From Roseiarcus sp963717215 (GTDB lineage Bacteria > Pseudomonadota > Alphaproteobacteria > Rhizobiales > Beijerinckiaceae), in assembly GCA_963717215.1 (NCBI GenBank), contig CAVQVS010000008.1:1-64000 (forward strand): DNA of 64,000 nucleotides, given 5' to 3'. Position numbers and translations under genes: made by a program. This document shows, one piece after another, positions 57,206 to 64,000 of this stretch. Positions within the stretch are counted from its first letter, which is position 1, and each line of letters begins with the position of its first letter. The notes beneath the pieces were generated by a model. That model saw nothing but the letters and a program-made list of their open reading frames with translations. It had not been told where the DNA came from and made no database searches.

Positions 57206-59683
57206 ATGGCCAATCTACCGAAGCGGGCGCAGGTTGTCATCGTGGGCGGAGGAATCGTCGGCTGTAGTGTCGCCTATCACCTGACGCTACGCGGCTGCAA
57301 GGACGTCCTGCTTTTCGAACGGAAGCAACTCACATGCGGAACGACGTGGCACGCCGCGGGCCTGGTTGGCCAGCTTCGCGCGACCCGCAATCTGACGAGG
57401 CTCGCTCAATACACGACCGAGCTCTACACAACGCTTGAGAAGGAAACAGGCCAAGCGACGGGCTTTCGACAGATCGGTTCGCTCGCCGTCGCCACAACCG
57501 ACGGCCGCATGGAAGAACTGAAGCGCGGCGCCTCCATGGCGCGTTCATTCGGCCTGCAAGTCGATGTTGTCAGCCCGGAACGCGCTCTCGCGCTCTGGCC
57601 GTTCCTCAACACGAGCGATCTCTTGGGCGCGGTGCATCTGCCTAAAGACGGCCAGACCAATCCGATCGACACAACACAGGCGCTGGCGAAGGGCGCACGG
57701 AGCCGCGGAGCGCGGATTGTCGAGGACGCCAAGGTTAACGAGATCATCGTCGAAAACGGCAAGGCCATCGGTGTTCGAGGGGCCTTCGGCGAGATTCAGG
57801 CCGACATTATTGTCAACTGCGCTGGCATGTGGGCGCATGAACTTGGCGCGAAAGCTGGGGCCGCCGTGCCTTTGCACGCGGCGGAACACTTCTACATTGT
57901 CACAGAAGTGATCCCGGAGCTTCCACGCCATCTGCCGGTGCTGCGCGACGCAGACCGATGCGCTTATTTCAAAGAGGACGCGGGCAAACTTCTTGTCGGA
58001 TGGTTCGAGCCCGTCGCCAAGCCATGGGGAATGAGCGGCATCCCCGAAAGCTTCTCATTCGACCAACTGCCGGAAGATCTCGAGCACATCGAGCCTCTGC
58101 TGGAGGCAGCAATCCACCGCGTTCCGGCTCTTGGCAAGGCTGGGATCCAACTCTTCTTCAACGGCCCTGAAAGCTTCACGCCCGACGACCGCTACCTGCT
58201 CGGGGAGACGCCGGAAGTTCGCAACCTGTTTGTGGCGGCTGGATTCAACTCGATCGGCATACAGTCAGCCGGAGGCGCCGGGAAGGTTCTGTCGGATTGG
58301 ATCGTCGATGGGCATCCGCCCATAGATCTGTGGGATGTCGACATCCGCCGCATGATGCCGTTCCAGAGAAATCGCACCTATCTGCACGATCGCACGACCG
58401 AGACCTTGGGCCTGCTCTACGCCATGCATTGGCCTTTTCGGCAGCCGGAATCGGCGCGTGGGGCGCGGCGTTCCGTGCTGCATGATCGGCTCAAGGCGGC
58501 AGGCGCCTGCTTTGGCGAGACCGCAGGCTGGGAACGTCCAAACTGGTACGCGCCCGATGGCGAGACGCCGCAATACCGATATAGCTATAGGCGGCAGAAT
58601 TGGTTTCCGTTTTCCGCCGACGAACATCGCGCGGTCCGCGAAACGGTCGGCTTGTTCGACCAATCGTCCTTCGCCAAATTCGTCGTTGAGGGTCCCGACA
58701 CCGAGAAAGCTCTCAACCGGATCTGCGCAAATAATGTCGCCGTTCCCATCGGCAGGATCGTCTACACTCAATGGCTCAATGAACGTGGCGGCATAGAGGC
58801 TGACGTGACCGTCACAAGGGAGGCCGGAGATCGTTATCTCGTCGTCACGTCGGCCACATCCCAGACACGCGATCTGGCCTGGCTCAAACGTAACATTCCG
58901 CAGGACGCGCGAGTGGGCGTTCATGATGTCACGTCCGGCCAGGCGGTCCTCGGCGTGATGGGGCCGCGCGCCCGCGACCTGCTGCAACCTCTTACGGACG
59001 CCGACCTGTCGAACGAGGCCTTCCCGTTCGCCACATCACGGCTCATCGATCTCGGCTACGCGCGCGTGAGGGCCAGCCGCATCACCTACGTTGGCGAACT
59101 TGGTTGGGAGCTCTATATCCCCAGCGAATTCGCTCAAGGCGTCTATGATGTGATCAGCGAGGCCGGCGGTTCGCTCGGTCTCAAGCTCGCTGGCTACCAC
59201 GCTATGAACTCCCTTCGCATCGAGAAGGGCTATCGGCATTGGGGCCACGACATTGCGGACGAGGATTCGCCGCTCGAAGCAGGCCTCGGTTTTGCGGTCG
59301 CTCTGGATAAGCCAGGAGGCTTCATTGGACGCGAGGCTTTGCTCCGTCAGAAGGAGCGAGGACTGACCCGTCGGCTCGTCCAATTCGTCATGGAGGATGT
59401 TGAGCCGCTGCTTTATCACAGTGAGCCGATCCTTCGCGATGGCGAGATCGTCGGACGCATTACCTCGGGCATGTTCGGCCATACGGTCGGCCGCGCGATT
59501 GGTCTCGGCTATGTGGAAAACCGCGGCGAGGCGGTGACGCCGGACTTCGTCAGCGGCAGTCAGTTCGAGATCGAGGTGGCGGGCGCGAGGTGGCGCGCCA
59601 AGGGTTTCCTCAAGCCGGTGTACGACCCCGATGGCCTTCGGGTGAAGGATGTTCAGGGGCGAACGCCGGCCCGCATCGCGTAA
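57206..59683 (+). CDS. FAD-dependent dimethylglycine/sarcosine dehydrogenase-like enzyme with GcvT domain
   Basis: The 825-residue product has the FAD motif VVIVGGGIVGCSVAYHLTLR near residue 10 and CGTTWHAAGLVGQLRATRNL, whose His is the usual covalent FAD site of this family. A DAO domain runs to about 410 and a C-terminal GcvT-like folate-binding domain with GLFDQSSFAKFVVEGPD, VTVTREAGDRYLVVTSAT and GYHAMNSLRIEKGYRHWGHD. This is the dimethylglycine or sarcosine dehydrogenase architecture, which removes N-methyl groups and passes them to tetrahydrofolate. The exact substrate is inference. Start ATG at 57206. The frame is intact. Confidence 0.9.
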   Translation: MANLPKRAQVVIVGGGIVGCSVAYHLTLRGCKDVLLFERKQLTCGTTWHAAGLVGQLRATRNLTRLAQYTTELYTTLEKETGQATGFRQIGSLAVATTDGRMEELKRGASMARSFGLQVDVVSPERALALWPFLNTSDLLGAVHLPKDGQTNPIDTTQALAKGARSRGARIVEDAKVNEIIVENGKAIGVRGAFGEIQADIIVNCAGMWAHELGAKAGAAVPLHAAEHFYIVTEVIPELPRHLPVLRDADRCAYFKEDAGKLLVGWFEPVAKPWGMSGIPESFSFDQLPEDLEHIEPLLEAAIHRVPALGKAGIQLFFNGPESFTPDDRYLLGETPEVRNLFVAAGFNSIGIQSAGGAGKVLSDWIVDGHPPIDLWDVDIRRMMPFQRNRTYLHDRTTETLGLLYAMHWPFRQPESARGARRSVLHDRLKAAGACFGETAGWERPNWYAPDGETPQYRYSYRRQNWFPFSADEHRAVRETVGLFDQSSFAKFVVEGPDTEKALNRICANNVAVPIGRIVYTQWLNERGGIEADVTVTREAGDRYLVVTSATSQTRDLAWLKRNIPQDARVGVHDVTSGQAVLGVMGPRARDLLQPLTDADLSNEAFPFATSRLIDLGYARVRASRITYVGELGWELYIPSEFAQGVYDVISEAGGSLGLKLAGYHAMNSLRIEKGYRHWGHDIADEDSPLEAGLGFAVALDKPGGFIGREALLRQKERGLTRRLVQFVMEDVEPLLYHSEPILRDGEIVGRITSGMFGHTVGRAIGLGYVENRGEAVTPDFVSGSQFEIEVAGARWRAKGFLKPVYDPDGLRVKDVQGRTPARIA

Positions 59684-60046
59684 GGCGCGAACTCGGAACT
59701 CGCTCGCGCGGGCGGCCATCTGTCTCGGCAGTCGGGGCCCGCCGCGGAAGTGCGCACAAAATTACGCGAATCAATCATATCAATATCTTAGGTGCGGTTT
59801 TGTGCAACTTTTTTCGCTTCGAAACTCACTCGCTCCTGAAGGTCTGGACACGCCCGCCGGAAAAGCTTCGGACGGATGCGAGCGGCGGCTTGAGTTTCAA
59901 GGAGCGATCATCTGATAATTAGCCCACATTTCCGAATTTGTCAAAGTAAATTCTTATTTTCCTGTTATAGAGAATTTATACCCATCCAAGCCGAGGTTCG
60001 TCAGGGGCCGGTCCGGTCCTCTGTGCAGCATGCAATCGGATTACAC
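59684..60046 (+). promoter_or_regulatory. AT-rich intergenic region before the second FAD gene
   Basis: The 363 bases have no reading frame of note. Around 59930-59990 the base composition turns AT-rich (runs such as TTGTCAAAGTAAATTC and TTATAGAGAATTTATA), which fits a promoter for the downstream amine oxidase gene. No operator is identifiable. Confidence 0.4.
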
Positions 60047-61351
60047 ATGGCCGAAGACGTCGAAGCTGAAAGAAATAGGCTGCCGCGCAGCCTTTACGCC
60101 GAAACGGCGCGCGACGCGGTCGCAACCCCTCTGCTTCGCGGCGACAAGCGTGCGGGCGTTGTTGTGGTCGGCGGCGGGTTTACGGGGTTGTCGACCGCCT
60201 TGCACCTTGCCCAGCGCGGCGTCGATGTGACGGTGTTGGAGGCTCGCGAGCCGGGGTGGGGCGCGTCGGGCCGCAATGGAGGCCAGGTTAACTCGGGCCT
60301 CAAGCATGAACCCGAGGAGATAGAGCGTCGTTTCGGCCGCGATTTGGGACGGCGAATGGTCTTGCTCTCTGGCGGCGCGCCGGACCGCGTGTTTTCGCTC
60401 ATTCGAGAGCTTCAGATCAGGTGTGAGGCCAATCAAGGCGGCACGATTCGCGCAGCCTTCTCGAAACGCTCGGCCAAGTTCCTGCGCCGAGCGACAACAG
60501 GGTGGAAGGATCGCGGGGCGCCGGTTGAGCTGCTGGAGGGCGAAGCGATCGCGCGCGCGACGGGCGCGGAGCGTTACATCTGCGGCGCGCTCGACCGCCG
60601 GGGCGGTTCGGTCAATCCGCTCGGCTATGCGCGCGGGTTAGCCGATGCCGCCATTCAGGCCGGGGCCACCATTCATGGCGGCGCGCCCGCGATCAGCGTG
60701 GAGAAGCGAGGCGATTCATGGGCCGTTGTGACGCCGAAAGGGACCGTGACGGCTGACTGGCTGGTGCTCGCTACGAACGGCTATACGGACGGGCTTTGGC
60801 CAAGCCTCAAGCAAACAATCGTCCCGGTCTATAGCGGCATCGTGGCGACCGAGCCGCTCCCGTCGGATGTCGCGAAGCGGATCTTGCCCATGGGAACCGT
60901 GCTCTATGAGCACGAGGACATTACCGTCTACTACCGGCTCGACGCCGCGGGCAGGCTTCTGATGGGGGGACGCAGCCAGTTACGGGCGCTCGAAAGCCCC
61001 AACGACTTTCAGGATCTGATCGCCTACACAAAGCGGCTTTGGCCTTTCATCGGTAATCCCAGGTGGGCGCATGGCTGGAACGGTCAGTTGGCGCTGACCT
61101 TGGACCACTATCCTCATCTCTATGAACCGGCGCGCAACGTGATCGCCTGTCTGGGATATAATGGCCGCGGCGTGGCGATGGCGACCACAATGGGGTCTGA
61201 GATCGCCCGCCGCATCGCCGGGACGCCCGCAAAGGAGCTGGACATGCCGGTAAGGTCGGAGCTGGAGCCCATTCGGCTCCACCGGTTTTGGCCGATCGGC
61301 GTCGCGGCGCGGGTGGCCTATGGGCGCTTTGTCCGCGCTATCGGAGCGTAG
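60047..61351 (+). CDS. FAD-dependent amine oxidase, PuuB-like (gamma-glutamylputrescine oxidase family)
   Basis: The start ATG at 60047 gives MAEDVEAERNRLPRSLYAET. FAD motif: GVVVVGGGFTGLSTALHLAQ near residue 40, then GWGASGRNGGQVNSGLKHEP, the RNGGQ pattern of PuuB-type oxidases, and C-terminal YNGRGVAMATTMG. About 434 residues. PuuB oxidises gamma-glutamylputrescine. The adjacent polyamine-like binding protein favours a polyamine or N-acyl amine substrate, which is inference. Confidence 0.87.
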   Translation: MAEDVEAERNRLPRSLYAETARDAVATPLLRGDKRAGVVVVGGGFTGLSTALHLAQRGVDVTVLEAREPGWGASGRNGGQVNSGLKHEPEEIERRFGRDLGRRMVLLSGGAPDRVFSLIRELQIRCEANQGGTIRAAFSKRSAKFLRRATTGWKDRGAPVELLEGEAIARATGAERYICGALDRRGGSVNPLGYARGLADAAIQAGATIHGGAPAISVEKRGDSWAVVTPKGTVTADWLVLATNGYTDGLWPSLKQTIVPVYSGIVATEPLPSDVAKRILPMGTVLYEHEDITVYYRLDAAGRLLMGGRSQLRALESPNDFQDLIAYTKRLWPFIGNPRWAHGWNGQLALTLDHYPHLYEPARNVIACLGYNGRGVAMATTMGSEIARRIAGTPAKELDMPVRSELEPIRLHRFWPIGVAARVAYGRFVRAIGA

Positions 61352-61398
61352 GCCTTCCGAACGATCAAGGCGATCGACGCAAACCGATCGTCGCGGCG

Positions 61399-63021
61399 TC
61401 AGGCTCCCTCCGGCAGCCACCATTCCGCGCCGCGCGGCGTGGTCACGTATTCCGGCCAGCGGTAATGGATCGGCGCTTGGAAATCCTTCGGCAGGAGCGG
61501 CGCGACCCATGTCGTTCCGCCGACGCCTCCGCCCGTGCGCTCGCGGAACTCGCTCTGCGCGGCCGCGAGGGCCTGCGGATCGGTCATGAGATCGATGAGG
61601 CTGCAGGCGATGACGCGAGCGGCGGCCTCCACCGTTGGGTCGATCGTCGCCGGGAAACCTCCAAGGGCGTTCCACACCCAGGCTGGATATTGGTAGCCCG
61701 GCCGCGGCGGCGCGAGCATCGCGCGCCCAACATAAACGTGCGCGGTCGGACAGTGCCAAGTGTACTCGGTGTAGTCGTCCGACGTGTAATTCTTTTGCCA
61801 GGGCGGCAGGACGGCGCGCAGTCGGCCCTCATCCTCTTCCGGCGTCGTCAGCGCCGTCATCGCAGGATGGATTGGATCATCCATCGGCTCGAGGCCCAGG
61901 TTCTTCTGTACCTTGCGGCCAAACCGCCTGGCCTCCTCTCCCCAGCGAGGCGTTCCGCCAAGCGCGAGATTGCCGTAGGCAAGCGCCGCCAGCGCATGGT
62001 TGGGTAGGCCCGGACGGGTCTTGGTCACCCATTCCTTGCGCACGATGCAATGGGTGATTCGCGCGACATTGTCGGCGTTGTTGTCGAGGACGGCGTAGAT
62101 GCGCTGTTGCATTTCCAGGGTCGGGCAGCGGCTCGAATATTGAATCTGGCTGAAATTGGGAGCGAGATTGTCGGCCGTGGCCTGACCGGCGGCGAGAATC
62201 GCCTCGTTGATGGTCCAAGTGCCGGTATGCGGCAGCATGGCCTCCTTGGTCATCTTGCTCGTCATATACATAAGGCAGACCGCGTCGATCGCTCCGGGGG
62301 CTCGCGCCATCGTATGCGCCGAAGCGCCCTCTCCGGCGCCCATGCCGGACCATTGCTCCGGGTGAGGACACTCGAAGCTGTACATCCGGCTCCAATAGCT
62401 GCCGCAATGGGTGTCCCAGATCACCGTGTTGGCGTGCGCGGTGCTGAATGCCGGGTGAAAGGCGATGGTTGCGTCGAGATCGTCGTAATAGCCGTGGGCG
62501 GCATGCACGGGCTTTGAGCCGCACACCTTTTCCGCCGGCTCGCCGAAGAAGACGAGCTTGCCGGGCAGGCCGTGCTTCTCCATCGCCGCTTTGGCGGCGA
62601 GGAGGCCGCCAAGCGCGCCGAGCCCCAGCGCCGAATGCGGGTCAGTGTGGCCGGCCGCATATTTGTGAACACCGTCGCGCGGCTTCTCGAAGGGCACAGG
62701 ATCCTGGCTGTTGCCGGGAACAGCATCGTATTCCGCATAAGTGGCGACAACCGGCTTGCCTCTGCCGTATGTGGCGCGGAAGGCGGTGGGCATGGTCGCC
62801 GTGGCCTCTTCCACCTCGAAGCCCTGCTCGCGCAACAGTTTCACATACCAGGCGGCGGATCGATATTCGCGCCATGCCGGCTCGTGGAAGTTCCACACCT
62901 CCTTGTGGCGCTCGGAAAGCCAAGCCGCGTGCGCGTTGAGCCAATCCAATGCGGTCTCTTTGGCAGGCGTCAGCGCGGCCGCACCCCAATCGCGGGTCGC
63001 CGCCGAAGGATCATTCGGCAT
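61399..63021 (-). CDS. M20-family amidohydrolase, AbgB-like
   Basis: The 540-residue product resembles the p-aminobenzoyl-glutamate hydrolase subunit AbgB and other M20 aminoacylases. N-terminal FHEPAWREYRSAAWYVKLLR, YAEYDAVPGNSQDPVPFEKP, then AGHTDPHSALGLGALGGLLA, FFGEPAEKVCGSKPVHAAHG, and TTHCGS-type text. At the site where relatives have HxD/N-type zinc ligands it reads GHTDPHS, which keeps the His and Asp. It is convergent with the PuuB-like gene by 47 bases. Amide substrate not known. Confidence 0.8.
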   Translation of the reverse strand: MPNDPSAATRDWGAAALTPAKETALDWLNAHAAWLSERHKEVWNFHEPAWREYRSAAWYVKLLREQGFEVEEATATMPTAFRATYGRGKPVVATYAEYDAVPGNSQDPVPFEKPRDGVHKYAAGHTDPHSALGLGALGGLLAAKAAMEKHGLPGKLVFFGEPAEKVCGSKPVHAAHGYYDDLDATIAFHPAFSTAHANTVIWDTHCGSYWSRMYSFECPHPEQWSGMGAGEGASAHTMARAPGAIDAVCLMYMTSKMTKEAMLPHTGTWTINEAILAAGQATADNLAPNFSQIQYSSRCPTLEMQQRIYAVLDNNADNVARITHCIVRKEWVTKTRPGLPNHALAALAYGNLALGGTPRWGEEARRFGRKVQKNLGLEPMDDPIHPAMTALTTPEEDEGRLRAVLPPWQKNYTSDDYTEYTWHCPTAHVYVGRAMLAPPRPGYQYPAWVWNALGGFPATIDPTVEAAARVIACSLIDLMTDPQALAAAQSEFRERTGGGVGGTTWVAPLLPKDFQAPIHYRWPEYVTTPRGAEWWLPEGA

Positions 63022-63091
63022 GAAGAAGCTCCAAGGAATCTTGGACGGGAAGACGCCGGCGGTCTGCGCCGCCGGCGCCGGCCGCCTGAGA

Positions 63092-64000
63092 TCAGCCGAC
63101 GATGAAGGCGCTCCAGCGCTTCACGATGTCGTCGATATTGTTCATCCACCACACGGTGTCAAAATTGATGAGCTTGCTCTTGATGTCAGGCGCGGTCGGC
63201 AGGATCTTGAGCCGCTCCGGCGAGAGATAGCCTGCCGACTTGTTGTTGACGAAGCCGTAGGGAATCAACGAGGAAAGCCGGGCCTGCGGCGCCGCCATGG
63301 TGATGAAGGCCGTCAATTTCTGCGCGTTCTCGGCATTCTGGGCGCCGTGGATGACGGCCCAGCAGTCGTTGCGCAGCAATTGGTCCTGCCAGACGATCTC
63401 CACCGGGGCCTTGTTCGCCTGGATCGCCGCGATGCGGCCATTCCACGCGGTCGCCATCACCACCTCGTCGTCGTTCAGGAGCTGCGCAGGTAGGGCGCCG
63501 GCGTCCCACCATTTGCTGACATTGGGCTTGATCTTTGCGAGGCTTGCGAAGGCTTTGTCGAGATCGATCGGATAGACCTTGTCGGCTGGCACGCCTGTCG
63601 CCATCGTCGCGACTTCGAGGTCGGCGTTCGATCCGCTCGCGCCCGACTGCAGGGATCGGGGGCCAGGGAAATTGGTTGTGTCCCAGAGGTCCTTGTTGTC
63701 CCTCGGCGCCTTTCCTTTGAACGCGTCCGTGCGATAGGCAAAGATTTGCGCATACGGCAGCATGTTGATGTAGAGTTTTTGGCGGAAGGTCGGGTCGATA
63801 TTGTCGACGTCGAACAGCGAGTAGTCGATCGGTTCAAAATATTCGCCCCCCTTTTGGAGGTTGAGAACGTCGGCGCCGTCGAGTTCGGTCACGTCGTACT
63901 CGATGTTCTTGCTGTCGACCATCGCCTTGACCTTGGCCGGGTCAGGGCCTTCCGCCTCGATGACCTTGATGCCCGACAATTCCTCGAAGGGCTTGAAATA
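63092..64000 (-). CDS. periplasmic substrate-binding protein, spermidine/putrescine type (N-terminus beyond window)
   Basis: The stop is at 63092 and the frame runs off the right edge, leaving about 300 C-terminal residues. They match the PotD/PotF-type binding proteins: AMVDSKNIEYDVTELDGADV, FDVDNIDPTFRQKLYINMLP, then FPGPRSLQSGAS, WWDAGALPAQLLNDDEVVMA and NNKSAGYLSPERLKILPTAP. No ABC permease or ATPase is in the window; they would be expected beyond the right end. It lies 70 bases downstream of the M20 gene on the same strand. Confidence 0.85.
   Translation of the reverse strand, partial: YFKPFEELSGIKVIEAEGPDPAKVKAMVDSKNIEYDVTELDGADVLNLQKGGEYFEPIDYSLFDVDNIDPTFRQKLYINMLPYAQIFAYRTDAFKGKAPRDNKDLWDTTNFPGPRSLQSGASGSNADLEVATMATGVPADKVYPIDLDKAFASLAKIKPNVSKWWDAGALPAQLLNDDEVVMATAWNGRIAAIQANKAPVEIVWQDQLLRNDCWAVIHGAQNAENAQKLTAFITMAAPQARLSSLIPYGFVNNKSAGYLSPERLKILPTAPDIKSKLINFDTVWWMNNIDDIVKRWSAFIVG

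Overview
The window is GC-rich chromosomal DNA that looks like an alphaproteobacterium, most likely of the order Hyphomicrobiales (Rhizobiales). The reasons are the gene order rplJ-rplL-rpoB-rpoC ... rpsL-rpsG-fusA-tuf-rpsJ-rplC-rplD-rplW-rplB-rpsS-rplV, the thiC-O-S-G-E-D operon behind a TPP riboswitch, the PEP-CTERM protein with the WAMM variant of the motif, and palindromic repeats of a kind I associate with rhizobial genomes. The genus cannot be fixed from what I can see.

Layout. 1-22.5 kb is the rif/str/S10 core on the minus strand, interrupted between rpoC and rpsL by a degenerate S41-type protease-like gene, a DUF1576-type membrane protein and a urea transporter. 22.5-24.2 kb has a PEP-CTERM protein and a small Tat-signal protein. 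24.2-30.1 kb is a plus-strand, tightly coupled glycan operon: glycosyltransferase, GmhA-like isomerase, NAD-dependent epimerase, a three-domain HddC-GmhB-kinase fusion, and an HddA-type heptose kinase. Together they can account for GDP-D-glycero-D-manno-heptose synthesis. 30.2-43.3 kb is mixed accessory DNA: alcohol dehydrogenase, enolase-superfamily enzyme, extradiol dioxygenase, a VapBC pair, a broken second VapC, Ada with a 2-oxoglutarate oxygenase, a LysR gene divergent from a BASS-type transporter, a SnoaL-like protein and an IS5-family element with visible ends. 43.3-56.9 kb is mostly housekeeping: lysE, mutS, a DUF3095 protein, the thiamin operon, pal-cpoB-tilS. 57.2-64 kb looks catabolic: a dimethylglycine/sarcosine dehydrogenase-like enzyme, a second FAD amine oxidase, an M20 amidohydrolase and a polyamine-type binding protein cut by the window end.

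Two things stand out. First, many genes in the first 43 kb, including rpoB, rpoC, tuf, fusA, rplB, rplC and rplD, carry single-base frameshifts. I traced about 22 as +1 and about 6 as -1 (or +2), while the last 20 kb shows none. Sequencing or assembly error is the most economical explanation, so the frameshifted genes are annotated as whole genes. Second, palindromic repeat elements sit inside two coding regions. One is in frame inside thiD and adds about 35-38 residues. The other is a 104-bp unit near the start of the 2-oxoglutarate oxygenase gene, and removing it end to end restores one continuous reading frame.
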